This document shows, piece after piece, positions 43,462 through 50,884 of a stretch of DNA of 64,000 nt (the stretch's first letter is position 1; every line of letters begins with the position of its first letter). The notes beneath the pieces were generated by a model, which did no database searches, was not told the origin of the DNA, and saw nothing but the letters and a program-made list of their open reading frames with translations. The stretch is from Mannheimia varigena (lineage in GTDB: Bacteria; Pseudomonadota; Gammaproteobacteria; Enterobacterales; Pasteurellaceae): positions 1,736,001-1,800,000 of the forward strand of contig NZ_CP016226.1 in the NCBI RefSeq assembly GCF_013377235.1, written 5' to 3'. Both the position numbers and the translations under genes were made by a program.

Positions 43462-45425
43462 CTAAACCTATTTTACGATTAGGCTTGTTACTAGCGGTCA
43501 TTTTTTGTGGGTTATTTGCCATTTTATTGAATGCACAATTACCGAGTGAAACGAGTGTTTGGGCGTTGTTTCAAGCTACTGAAAATGTAGAGCTGCTTTT
43601 AGTACAAAACTACACGCTTCCTCGTGTAGTAATGGCATTATTGGCAGGGGGAATTTTAGGTTTTGCCAGTTTGTTATTACAACAAGTCTTAGCTAATCCT
43701 CTAGCTTCGGATTATTCACTTGGTATCAGCAGTGGTTCGCAATTCTCCTTATTTCTTACGGCGATTTTTGCTCCGCAATGGTTAGAACAGGGTTCAAGTG
43801 TGATTGCTCTTTTTGGTGCGGTATTGAGTTTGGTGTTGGTATTAAGTCTTGCAATGAGAAAAACAATGTCGGCATTGTTGCTGATTTTAGCAGGTTTAGT
43901 CGTTAATCTTTATTTTGGCTCATTTTCGGCAATGATGATGCTATTTTACCCAGAGGAAGCAAGAGGGCTATCGCAATGGGGAGCTGGTTCACTTACTCAA
44001 GAAAGTTGGCGAGATAGCCTTTGGCTGATCGTTCAATCTGTGCCAACTTTTGTGCTAGTTGCAGTGTTAATTCGCCCTTTAACGATTTTATCACTGAATG
44101 ACAATAATGCTCAAAGTCTAGGAGTATCAGTTGGAAAGTTACGATTCATAGGGGTGTTGGTTTCAGCATTTTTAATTGCTGTAGTGGTATCTGCAGTAGG
44201 AATGCTTGGGTTTGTTGGGCTAACAGCCGCAACAATGGTTCGTCAGTTTGGTGTCAGAACTTTAAGAGGGCAGTTAATTTCTGCTTTTAGTTTTGGAGCA
44301 TTGTTACTTTGTGTTACCGATTTATGTTTACAATTGTTAGCTCATTTTAAAGGAATCAATTTACCAACAGGGGCAATTACAGCTTTACTTGGCACGCCAT
44401 TATTATTGTGGTTAATGTTTAAAGCTTTGCCTCATACAGGGCGAGTGCAAGAAACGTATTTGCAAAATAGTCGCAAAATTTCACCGCTTGTAATCGGATT
44501 CATTATATTTGGATTTATGGCAGCAGTGTTATTGGCGTTATTTATGGGCAATGCTGAAGGCGGTTTATCGTTTATCAAGATAGAAACGCAATGGGAGAAA
44601 GGACTGCTGGAAATTCGTTACCCGCGTGTATTAATTGCGCTGTCGGTTGGCATTTTATTAGCTGTAGCGGGGGTGATTTTACAACGTTTAACTCTTAATC
44701 CAATGGCAAGCCCTGAATTACTGGGAGTATCTTCAGGTACGTCAATGGGAATTTTAGTGATGCTATTTCTCTTTTCTGCACAGCAAACTGAATATTTTTG
44801 GTTAGCAGGAGTTTTAGGAGCATTGGCAGTGTTGTTTGTCATTACATTGATTAATCAAAAGAGCGGTATGTTGCCAGAAAAGGTATTGCTGACGGGGATT
44901 TCGCTTTCCGCCTTTTTTGATACATTGCAACGTATTGCCATTGCCAGTGGTGATCCAAGAGCTAATCAACTCATTGCATGGACATCTGGTTCGACTCAAA
45001 GTGTGAGTGCGGAGCTTGCATTACCTTTTGCTATTACAAGTATTGTGTTATTACTTGTCAGCTTAATGTTTAGCCGCTGGCTAGAAATATTATCTTTACA
45101 AGCCCCTGTTGCTCAAGCGTTAGGGCTGAACCTTAAACAGGTTCGTTGGATACTGATTTTATTTAGTGCTTTATTAACTGCGTTAGCCACCTTGATTATT
45201 GGTCCACTCAGTTTTATTGGTTTACTTGTGCCACAAATTGCAAGATTTTTAGGGGTAACGAGGGCTTATCAGCAACTATTCATTTCAGCTTTGTTAGGTG
45301 GTTTGATTATGGTGTTAGCAGACTGGTTTGGCAGACAAATTATGTTCCCGTATGAACTCCCTGCGGGGTTAGTAGCAACCCTGATTGGAGGCACTTATTT
45401 TTTACTAATGGTAAGGAAAGTTTAA
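43455..45425 (+). CDS. fhuB: FhuB-type ferric hydroxamate permease (two-half fusion)
   Basis: A 656-residue inner-membrane protein made of two FecCD-type permease halves, each with GILGFASLLLQQVLANPLA-like or GVILQRLTLNPMASPELLG sequences and a GFVGL / SFIGLLVPQIAR motif, as in E. coli FhuB (660). Start is GTG at 43455, overlapping fhuD. The linker between halves near residue 343 carries an uptake-signal core (44483-44492). Confidence 0.93.
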   Translation: MVAKPILRLGLLLAVIFCGLFAILLNAQLPSETSVWALFQATENVELLLVQNYTLPRVVMALLAGGILGFASLLLQQVLANPLASDYSLGISSGSQFSLFLTAIFAPQWLEQGSSVIALFGAVLSLVLVLSLAMRKTMSALLLILAGLVVNLYFGSFSAMMMLFYPEEARGLSQWGAGSLTQESWRDSLWLIVQSVPTFVLVAVLIRPLTILSLNDNNAQSLGVSVGKLRFIGVLVSAFLIAVVVSAVGMLGFVGLTAATMVRQFGVRTLRGQLISAFSFGALLLCVTDLCLQLLAHFKGINLPTGAITALLGTPLLLWLMFKALPHTGRVQETYLQNSRKISPLVIGFIIFGFMAAVLLALFMGNAEGGLSFIKIETQWEKGLLEIRYPRVLIALSVGILLAVAGVILQRLTLNPMASPELLGVSSGTSMGILVMLFLFSAQQTEYFWLAGVLGALAVLFVITLINQKSGMLPEKVLLTGISLSAFFDTLQRIAIASGDPRANQLIAWTSGSTQSVSAELALPFAITSIVLLLVSLMFSRWLEILSLQAPVAQALGLNLKQVRWILILFSALLTALATLIIGPLSFIGLLVPQIARFLGVTRAYQQLFISALLGGLIMVLADWFGRQIMFPYELPAGLVATLIGGTYFLLMVRKV

Positions 45426-45441
45426 TTTTCTTTTCATTTAC

Positions 45442-45460
45442 TTAAATGAGATTCATTATT
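45442..45460 (+). promoter_or_regulatory. Fur-like box upstream of fhuA
   Basis: TTAAATGAGATTCATTATT agrees with the Fur consensus at 14 of 19 positions by eye. It lies in the 86-bp gap between fhuB and fhuA and suggests that fhuA has its own iron-controlled promoter besides read-through. Confidence 0.6.
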
Positions 45461-45511
45461 ATAATCGCCAAAAATTTTGCATTTTCTCAATAAATTGTCT
45501 AAGGAATTAAA

Positions 45512-47650
45512 ATGAAAAAAGCATTCGCATACACAGCAATTTCGCAAGTAGTGCTACTTGCAATAGCACAAGGTGCTATTGCTAATGAACAGAATGCATT
45601 GCTTGATGAAGTAACAGTATCAAGCGGTTCAATGTATAAAATGGGTGAAGTACCATTTCATCAAGCTAAATCTGCGGTGGCGGTTACTCGTGAACAATTA
45701 GACGATCAAAAAGTCGATAAACTAGATGAAATCGCAAAATACCAAGCAGGTTTTGCGAATCAAATTTTTGGAAACGATACTAACACTAACTGGTTTCGTG
45801 TACGTGGGGCAGAAGTTTCGCAAGCTGTAAATGGTTTGCCAACCTTTAGCTATGGTTTCTTTACACCTTATGTAGACAGTTTCGGTTTAGAAGCTGTAGA
45901 GGTGACAAAAGGTGCAGATTCGATGACTTTTGGTGCGGCTAATGGTGGTGGTTTGATTAACTATGTAACTAAACGAGCTCACCGTGAAAAAATCGGGCAG
46001 GGCGAATTTAAAACGACGTTTGGTAGCCATAACCAGTATGGTTTTGCAGCGGATTATACAGGCAAGATTTTAAATGATGAGAGCTTGCGTTATCGTGTTG
46101 TCGGAAGTTATTTAAGCCGTGATGGAGAATGGTATTTAACGAATAATCAAACGTTGTATGTTGCCCCAACTATTGAATGGGATATTAGCGATAAAACACG
46201 TTTTACCTTATTAACCAGCTATCAAAGAGATCATGGTACGCCAAGTAGTAACTTCTACCCAGCTTATGGAACATTAGTGCCAGCGGCGAATGGTTATATT
46301 GATCGCTCGACAAATTTAGGTGATCCGGTAAACGATACTGAAACTAACCGTCAATATAGTGTTGGTTATGAGTTCAGCCATAACTTTGATAATGGATTAC
46401 GTTTAAATTCGAGCTATAGATATCAACATGCTCAGAACTTCCATCGTGGTTCTTATCCTTTTAGTACTGTTGATGCAAATGGTAATATAGATCGTGGAGT
46501 GGTATATAACAATGGTAAAGCGATTTCACATACATTAGACAATCATTTAAGCTGGGACTATAACAATGATTGGCTGAAAAATACATTGGTTGTTGGTGTG
46601 GATTATCGACATAACAGAGTAGATACAATGTATTCACCTGATGGGTGGGCTTGGGGATCAACGGCATCTCTCTATGGTAATGCTTATGCTACCTCACCTA
46701 CAAATATTTATAATCCACAAATAGGTTGGGGGAAAGCTCAAGATACGAAATTTGATACTCAGCATTATATGCTTAAAGGGCGTCAATTAGGTTTCTATTT
46801 GCAAAATAACGCTCGTTTAGCTGATAAATATATTTTAGGTTTAGGTGTTCGTCACGATCGTTCTAATGTATCAGAAGGCAATTTATCCGAAGATGCTAAA
46901 TATAATGTAACCTCTTATTCTGGTTCATTTATGTATGAGGCACCGTTAGGTCTTAACCCATACTTTAGCTATAGCGAATCATTCAATATGCCGTTGGGTG
47001 TGAGTGGTGTAAACAAGCTCTATGATCCACAAATCACTCGCCAATATGAATTAGGGGTGAAATATGTGCCAACTTGGTTAGATGGTACGATTTCTGTAGC
47101 TGGTTTCCGTGCAAAAGATACTGGGGCGTTACAATCTAAAGATGGCGGTGTAACTGTGTCTAGCGGTGATCCGATTTACCGTAAAGGTATGGAAGTTCAG
47201 ATTGATGCTAATTTAACTGAAAACTGGAATGCAACGCTTGCTTATACTTACACGAAGTCTGAAACAAAGGTAGCAACAGATCATACTTATAATACTGGTT
47301 TAGCAATAGGTACAAAATACCGAAATCAATATATTCCAACTAATATATTATCAGCTAAAACTGCTTATACATTTAATAATGGTGCATTAAGTGGCTTAAC
47401 ACTTGGAGCAGGTATCCGTCATATTGGGCATAGTGTTGCAACTAAATCACTCTATAACAACTACTCACATTATCGAGTACCGTCAGCAACCGTAGTTGAT
47501 TTAATGGCTCGCTATGCAATTACGCCAAGCTGGATTGCACAAGTAAATGTAGATAACGTAGGCAACCGCCGTTATGTCGCCGCTTGTGATTTCTATTGCT
47601 ACTATGGTGCAGAGCGTAAAATTAGTGGTTCTTTAAGCTATAAATTTTAA
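45512..47650 (+). CDS. fhuA: FhuA-type TonB-dependent siderophore receptor
   Basis: A 712-residue outer-membrane receptor. Signal peptide ends near AIAN (residue 25), TonB box DEVTVSS near 31-38, plug segment GANGG-type (AANGGGLINYVTKRA) near 150, then 22-strand barrel ending SGSLSYKF with terminal F. The C-terminal ACDFYCYYGAERK is typical of FhuA/FoxA/FpvA siderophore receptors. Ligand is likely ferrichrome by operon context; other hydroxamates are possible. Followed by a clear terminator. Confidence 0.92.
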   Translation: MKKAFAYTAISQVVLLAIAQGAIANEQNALLDEVTVSSGSMYKMGEVPFHQAKSAVAVTREQLDDQKVDKLDEIAKYQAGFANQIFGNDTNTNWFRVRGAEVSQAVNGLPTFSYGFFTPYVDSFGLEAVEVTKGADSMTFGAANGGGLINYVTKRAHREKIGQGEFKTTFGSHNQYGFAADYTGKILNDESLRYRVVGSYLSRDGEWYLTNNQTLYVAPTIEWDISDKTRFTLLTSYQRDHGTPSSNFYPAYGTLVPAANGYIDRSTNLGDPVNDTETNRQYSVGYEFSHNFDNGLRLNSSYRYQHAQNFHRGSYPFSTVDANGNIDRGVVYNNGKAISHTLDNHLSWDYNNDWLKNTLVVGVDYRHNRVDTMYSPDGWAWGSTASLYGNAYATSPTNIYNPQIGWGKAQDTKFDTQHYMLKGRQLGFYLQNNARLADKYILGLGVRHDRSNVSEGNLSEDAKYNVTSYSGSFMYEAPLGLNPYFSYSESFNMPLGVSGVNKLYDPQITRQYELGVKYVPTWLDGTISVAGFRAKDTGALQSKDGGVTVSSGDPIYRKGMEVQIDANLTENWNATLAYTYTKSETKVATDHTYNTGLAIGTKYRNQYIPTNILSAKTAYTFNNGALSGLTLGAGIRHIGHSVATKSLYNNYSHYRVPSATVVDLMARYAITPSWIAQVNVDNVGNRRYVAACDFYCYYGAERKISGSLSYKF

Positions 47651-47670
47651 TCATAACAGCATATAATCAA

Positions 47671-47700
47671 AAGGCAGGCATTGTGTCTGCCTTATTTATT
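47671..47700 (+). terminator. Intrinsic terminator after fhuA
   Basis: AAGGCAG-gcattgtgt-CTGCCTTATTTATT, 7-bp stem with T-rich tail, 20 bp after the fhuA stop. Confidence 0.8.
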
Positions 47701-47712
47701 AGGGAGAATAAA

Positions 47713-48027
47713 ATGCAATTTAAAGATTACTTAGCGACTTTTCCAGCCATCGATCACCTTTCAGGCTTAGATGTGATTAATAGCGGTGAAGTAATGCAAC
47801 ATATTCCAGCAATTGAAGGCAAACTAGGCTCGCTCAGACTCTACTATGCACTTTATGAAAAATTTGATGGAAAATTAGATGCCACAGTAGCAAAACAAGG
47901 CATTGAATGGTTTGCGGAGCACGTTGAAGATGCGAAAGTCAACGTGGGCAAGCACCCGAATATTGATTTGTTATTCAAAGTGATTGATAACGATCTTTCA
48001 CTGGATTTAGTGCCGGTTGCGAAGTAA
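47713..48027 (+). CDS. Small conserved protein, DUF2322-like
   Basis: A 104-residue soluble protein (MQFKDYLATFPAIDHLSGLDVIN). The ATG at 47713 is preceded by AGGGAG; the open frame extends 30 bases upstream through the fhuA terminator and is unlikely to be used. It resembles the DUF2322 family in length and sequence feel, but this is from memory. No signal peptide, membrane span or known motif. It sits between fhuA and tyrS and has no known role; proximity to an iron operon may be chance. Confidence 0.65.
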   Translation: MQFKDYLATFPAIDHLSGLDVINSGEVMQHIPAIEGKLGSLRLYYALYEKFDGKLDATVAKQGIEWFAEHVEDAKVNVGKHPNIDLLFKVIDNDLSLDLVPVAK

Positions 48028-48049
48028 CTTATTGATTTATAAGAAAATA

Positions 48050-48096
48050 CAAGCGGTCATTATCTGCAAAAAAATTGCAAATAATGACCGCTTGCT
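48050..48096. terminator. Bidirectional uptake-signal terminator between DUF2322-like gene and tyrS
   Basis: CAAGCGGTCATTAT at 48050 pairs with ATAATGACCGCTTG at 48081, a 14-bp perfect stem with two uptake signals, between convergent genes. Confidence 0.9.
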
Positions 48097-48108
48097 TATT
48101 AAATGGAA

Positions 48109-49299
48109 TTATTTCACGGTAATGCGTGCAAATTTGCGTTTGCCGACTTGGTAAACAAAAGTGCCTTTTTGAGCATTTTGTTTCACATCTTCGACTTTCT
48201 CACCGTCAATTTTCACACCACCTTGTTGAGCCGAGCGGATTGCTTCAGAAGTTGATGGCACTAAGCCCGCCTCTTTCAGTAATGCGGCTAAACCGATGTC
48301 GCCTTCAAAAGTAAATTCCGGCATTTCGTCCGGGATTGCCCCTTTTTGGAAGCGGTTAATGAACTCTTGTTCTGCAGCATCGGCGGCGGTTTCATCGTGG
48401 AAGCGTGCGATGATCTCTTTCGCTAACAGAATTTTCACATCACGAGGGTTTTTGCCGTTCGCAACATCTGCTTTTAATTGGGCGATTTCGTCTAATGGGA
48501 GGAATGAAAGTAGGTTGTACCAATCCCACATTAAATCGTCTGAAATCGACATAATTTTGCCGAACATTTCGCTTGGAGCTTCCGTCACGCCAATGTAGTT
48601 GCCGAGGGATTTCGACATTTTTTTCTCACCGTCTAAGCCAACGAGAAGTGGTAACGTCATCGCTACTTGCGGTTTTTGCCCTGCAGATTTTTGTAATTCA
48701 CGTCCTACCAACAAGTTGAAGGTTTGGTCTGTACCACCAAGTTCCACGTCTGCTTTCAGTTCAACAGAGTCGTGGCCTTGTAATAATGGGTAGATAAATT
48801 CGTGGATCGCAATCGGCTGTTGGTTGGTGAAGCGGTTTTTGAAATCTTCACGCTCAAGCATACGGGCAACGGTGTAGTTGCTGGCTAAACGGATCATTCC
48901 TTCTGTACCTAATTTGCCAAGCCAATCGGAGTTAAACACGATTTTGGTTTTTTGCGGATCTAAAATTTTGAAGATCTGCTCTTTGTAGGTTTCCGCATTG
49001 CGTAACACGTCTTCACGGCTTAATGGCGGACGAGTTGAGTTTTTGCCTGACGGATCGCCTACCATTCCGGTGAAATCGCCGATTAAGAAATAAACTTCGT
49101 GACCAAATTGTTGGAATTGGCGAAGTTTGTTCAAGACTACGGTGTGCCCTAAGTGAATGTCTGGAGCCGTTGGGTCTGCCCCTAATTTAATACGTAATGG
49201 GCGGTTTTCTTTTAATTTTGCGATTAAATCTTCTTCTGAGTAAATATTTTCCACGCCACGCTTGAGTTCGGCAAGGAGCGATTCGATAGATTGAGTCAT
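48109..49299 (-). CDS. tyrS: Tyrosyl-tRNA synthetase
   Basis: A 396-residue class I synthetase. I use the ATG at 49299 (MTQSIESLLAELKRGVENIY) with AAAGGA just upstream; an open frame to 49584 passes through a terminator and promoter and is not coding. HLGH is at residues 49-52, the KMSKS loop (GEKKMSKSLGN) near 230, and an S4 RNA-binding domain at the C-terminus (SAQQGGVKIDGEKV). The length and layout are the shorter Haemophilus type rather than the 424-residue E. coli type. Confidence 0.96.
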   Translation of the reverse strand: MTQSIESLLAELKRGVENIYSEEDLIAKLKENRPLRIKLGADPTAPDIHLGHTVVLNKLRQFQQFGHEVYFLIGDFTGMVGDPSGKNSTRPPLSREDVLRNAETYKEQIFKILDPQKTKIVFNSDWLGKLGTEGMIRLASNYTVARMLEREDFKNRFTNQQPIAIHEFIYPLLQGHDSVELKADVELGGTDQTFNLLVGRELQKSAGQKPQVAMTLPLLVGLDGEKKMSKSLGNYIGVTEAPSEMFGKIMSISDDLMWDWYNLLSFLPLDEIAQLKADVANGKNPRDVKILLAKEIIARFHDETAADAAEQEFINRFQKGAIPDEMPEFTFEGDIGLAALLKEAGLVPSTSEAIRSAQQGGVKIDGEKVEDVKQNAQKGTFVYQVGKRKFARITVK

Positions 49300-49336
49300 T
49301 GATCTTTCCTTTCTTAATATGTCAAAAAATGCTTCT

Positions 49337-49342
49337 ATTATA
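49337..49342 (-). promoter_or_regulatory. -10 element for tyrS
   Basis: Perfect TATAAT on the minus strand, 38 bp before the tyrS start. No convincing -35; it lies downstream of the small RNA terminator and so gives tyrS its own promoter. Confidence 0.5.
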
Positions 49343-49383
49343 GCGGTCTGAATTGAAATTGATAGGCTTTTTGCAGCGAAGAT

Positions 49384-49420
49384 GAAAAAAACGCCGCATT
49401 CTGTGGGGGAAATACGGCGT
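49384..49420 (-). terminator. Intrinsic terminator of the candidate small RNA
   Basis: On the minus strand ACGCCGTATT-tccccc-ACAGAATGCGGCGT followed by TTTTTTT. The stem ACGCCG(T) / (T)GCGGCGT is strong. It lies 85 bp upstream of tyrS, so it is not the end of any protein gene. Confidence 0.85.
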
Positions 49421-49456
49421 AAAGAGTTGGAGTGATTACCTATTATTTTTGAAGTG
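49384..49456 (-). ncRNA. Candidate Fur-regulated small RNA
   Basis: On the minus strand, a predicted start around 49455 (7 bases after TATCAT) and an intrinsic terminator ending at 49384 define an RNA of about 72 nt. Its 5' half is unstructured and pyrimidine-rich (ACTTCAAAAATAATAGG, then AATCACTCCAACTC) and the 3' half is a hairpin with a T7 tail, the usual plan of an Hfq-dependent trans-acting sRNA. No start codon with RBS is inside. The promoter is covered by two Fur-like boxes, so it should be made when iron is low. RyhB of E. coli and HrrF of Haemophilus are iron-responsive RNAs of this kind; sequence identity to them was not established. Expression is not shown. Confidence 0.55.
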
Positions 49457-49461
49457 AGTTG

Positions 49462-49512
49462 ATGATAATAGTTCTCAAATAATAAGTCAATAACTTTTTG
49501 AGAATTATTATC
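49462..49512 (-). promoter_or_regulatory. Sigma70 promoter within paired inverted Fur-like boxes
   Basis: Minus strand: TTGACT (49490-49485), 17-bp spacer, TATCAT (49467-49462). The region is a large inverted repeat, GATAATAGTTCTCAAA at 49464-49479 against TTTTGAGAATTATTATC at 49496-49512, with one mismatch in the arms. The right arm, extended to 19 bases, agrees with the Fur consensus at 13 positions; the left arm at 12. Fur bound to both would cover the -35, spacer and -10. Confidence 0.65.
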
Positions 49513-49520
49513 AACAAAAT

Positions 49521-49556
49521 AAAAAAGCTCCCGAGAGAAGATATTCGGAAGCTTTT
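49521..49556 (-). terminator. Intrinsic terminator after oadB
   Basis: On the minus strand AAAAGCTTCCGA ... TCGGGAGCTTTTTT, a 10-11 bp stem with T-run, 15 bp beyond the oadB stop. Confidence 0.9.
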
Positions 49557-49570
49557 GTAGCGTACAATGG

Positions 49571-50875
49571 CTACATATTCGCAATATATTTTAACATCAC
49601 TCCAGCGGCAATCGCCGAGCCGATCACCCCTGCCACGTTCGGGCCCATTGCGTGCATGAGCAAGAAGTTTTGTTTGTCATATTCTTGCCCCACTTTGTTA
49701 GAAACACGAGCTGCCATCGGCACCGCTGAAACCCCAGCCGAGCCAATCAGCGGATTGATTTTGTGTTTGCTGAAGCGATTCATAATTTTCGCCATAATCA
49801 CACCGCTTGCCGTGCCGATACCAAAAGCGATCACACCGAGCACCAAAATCCCTAACGTTTGCGGTTGGAGGAATTTATCTGCCACTAATTTCGCCCCAAC
49901 GGATAAGCCGAGGAAAATCGTCACGATGTTGATCAACGCATTTTGAGCAGTGTCGTTCAAGCGTTCCACCACGCCGCTGGTGCGGAGCAAGTTACCGAAA
50001 CAGAACATACCGAGTAGTGGTGCCGCATCAGGTAACAGCAACGCAACAAGAAGCAGTAGCACAATCGGGAAAATGATTTTTTCACGGTTGCTCACTTCAC
50101 GCAGTTGCGTCATACGAATTTTGCGTTCCTGCTCGGTGGTTAAGGCTTTCATAATCGGCGGCTGAATAAGCGGCACTAACGCCATATAAGAGTAAGCCGC
50201 AACTGCAATCGCCCCGAGCAATTCAGGAGCGAGTTTGCTGGCTAAATAGATGGCGGTTGGGCCGTCTGCCCCACCGATAATCCCAATCGCTGCCGCTTGT
50301 GGCAAGGTAAAATCAATAATGCCAAGCCAGTTCAAGCCTAACGCCCCAAGTACGGTTGCAAAAATACCGAATTGAGCCGCTGCTCCAAGTAGCAACATTC
50401 TAGGGTTTGCAAGCAATGGCCCGAAATCGGTCATCGCCCCCACGCCCATAAAGATGATAAGCGGAGCAACGCCATAGCCAATCGCTACTTTGTAGAACAA
50501 AGCCAGCACACCAGCGGTATAGCCCATATCGCCAGCCATCACTTCCAATTCGTTTTGAACGGAAGGGGCAGAAAGTGCAATCGCATCTTTGATGGCGTGC
50601 AGATCAAGGCTAGAGCTATTCACTTTCGCCGCGACCATCGCAAGCTGTTCCGCCGTGCCGCTATGGAGCAAATTGTCTAATGCCGTCATTGCCATTCCGG
50701 CTTCGGGAATGTTCGACATCAATCCACCAAAACCAATCGGCACGAGCAAAAGTGGCTCAAATTTTCGGGAGATAGCAAGCCAGAGCAGAAGCACGCTCAC
50801 CGCAATCATCACAGCTTGCCCCCACTCGAGATGCATTATTCCCATTCCTTTAAACAGAGCAATAATACCTTCCAT
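49571..50875 (-). CDS. oadB: Oxaloacetate decarboxylase beta subunit (Na+ pump)
   Basis: A 434-residue inner-membrane subunit with about nine or more hydrophobic spans. Diagnostic sequences: IGVGAMTDFGPLLANPRMLLLGAAAQ near residue 140 and IGIIGGADGPTAIYLASKLAP near 200, holding the Asp involved in Na+ movement, and NFLLMHAMGPNVAGVIGSA near the C-terminus. It decarboxylates carboxybiotin and exports Na+. Last gene of oadGAB; 9 bp after oadA. Confidence 0.95.
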   Translation of the reverse strand: MEGIIALFKGMGIMHLEWGQAVMIAVSVLLLWLAISRKFEPLLLVPIGFGGLMSNIPEAGMAMTALDNLLHSGTAEQLAMVAAKVNSSSLDLHAIKDAIALSAPSVQNELEVMAGDMGYTAGVLALFYKVAIGYGVAPLIIFMGVGAMTDFGPLLANPRMLLLGAAAQFGIFATVLGALGLNWLGIIDFTLPQAAAIGIIGGADGPTAIYLASKLAPELLGAIAVAAYSYMALVPLIQPPIMKALTTEQERKIRMTQLREVSNREKIIFPIVLLLLVALLLPDAAPLLGMFCFGNLLRTSGVVERLNDTAQNALINIVTIFLGLSVGAKLVADKFLQPQTLGILVLGVIAFGIGTASGVIMAKIMNRFSKHKINPLIGSAGVSAVPMAARVSNKVGQEYDKQNFLLMHAMGPNVAGVIGSAIAAGVMLKYIANM

Positions 50876-50884
50876 ATCTCACCT

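Noticed and set aside
49300..49584. 95-residue N-terminal extension of tyrS
   Set aside because: The extension crosses a terminator, a promoter and Fur-like boxes, lacks similarity to TyrS, and a good RBS precedes the ATG at 49299.
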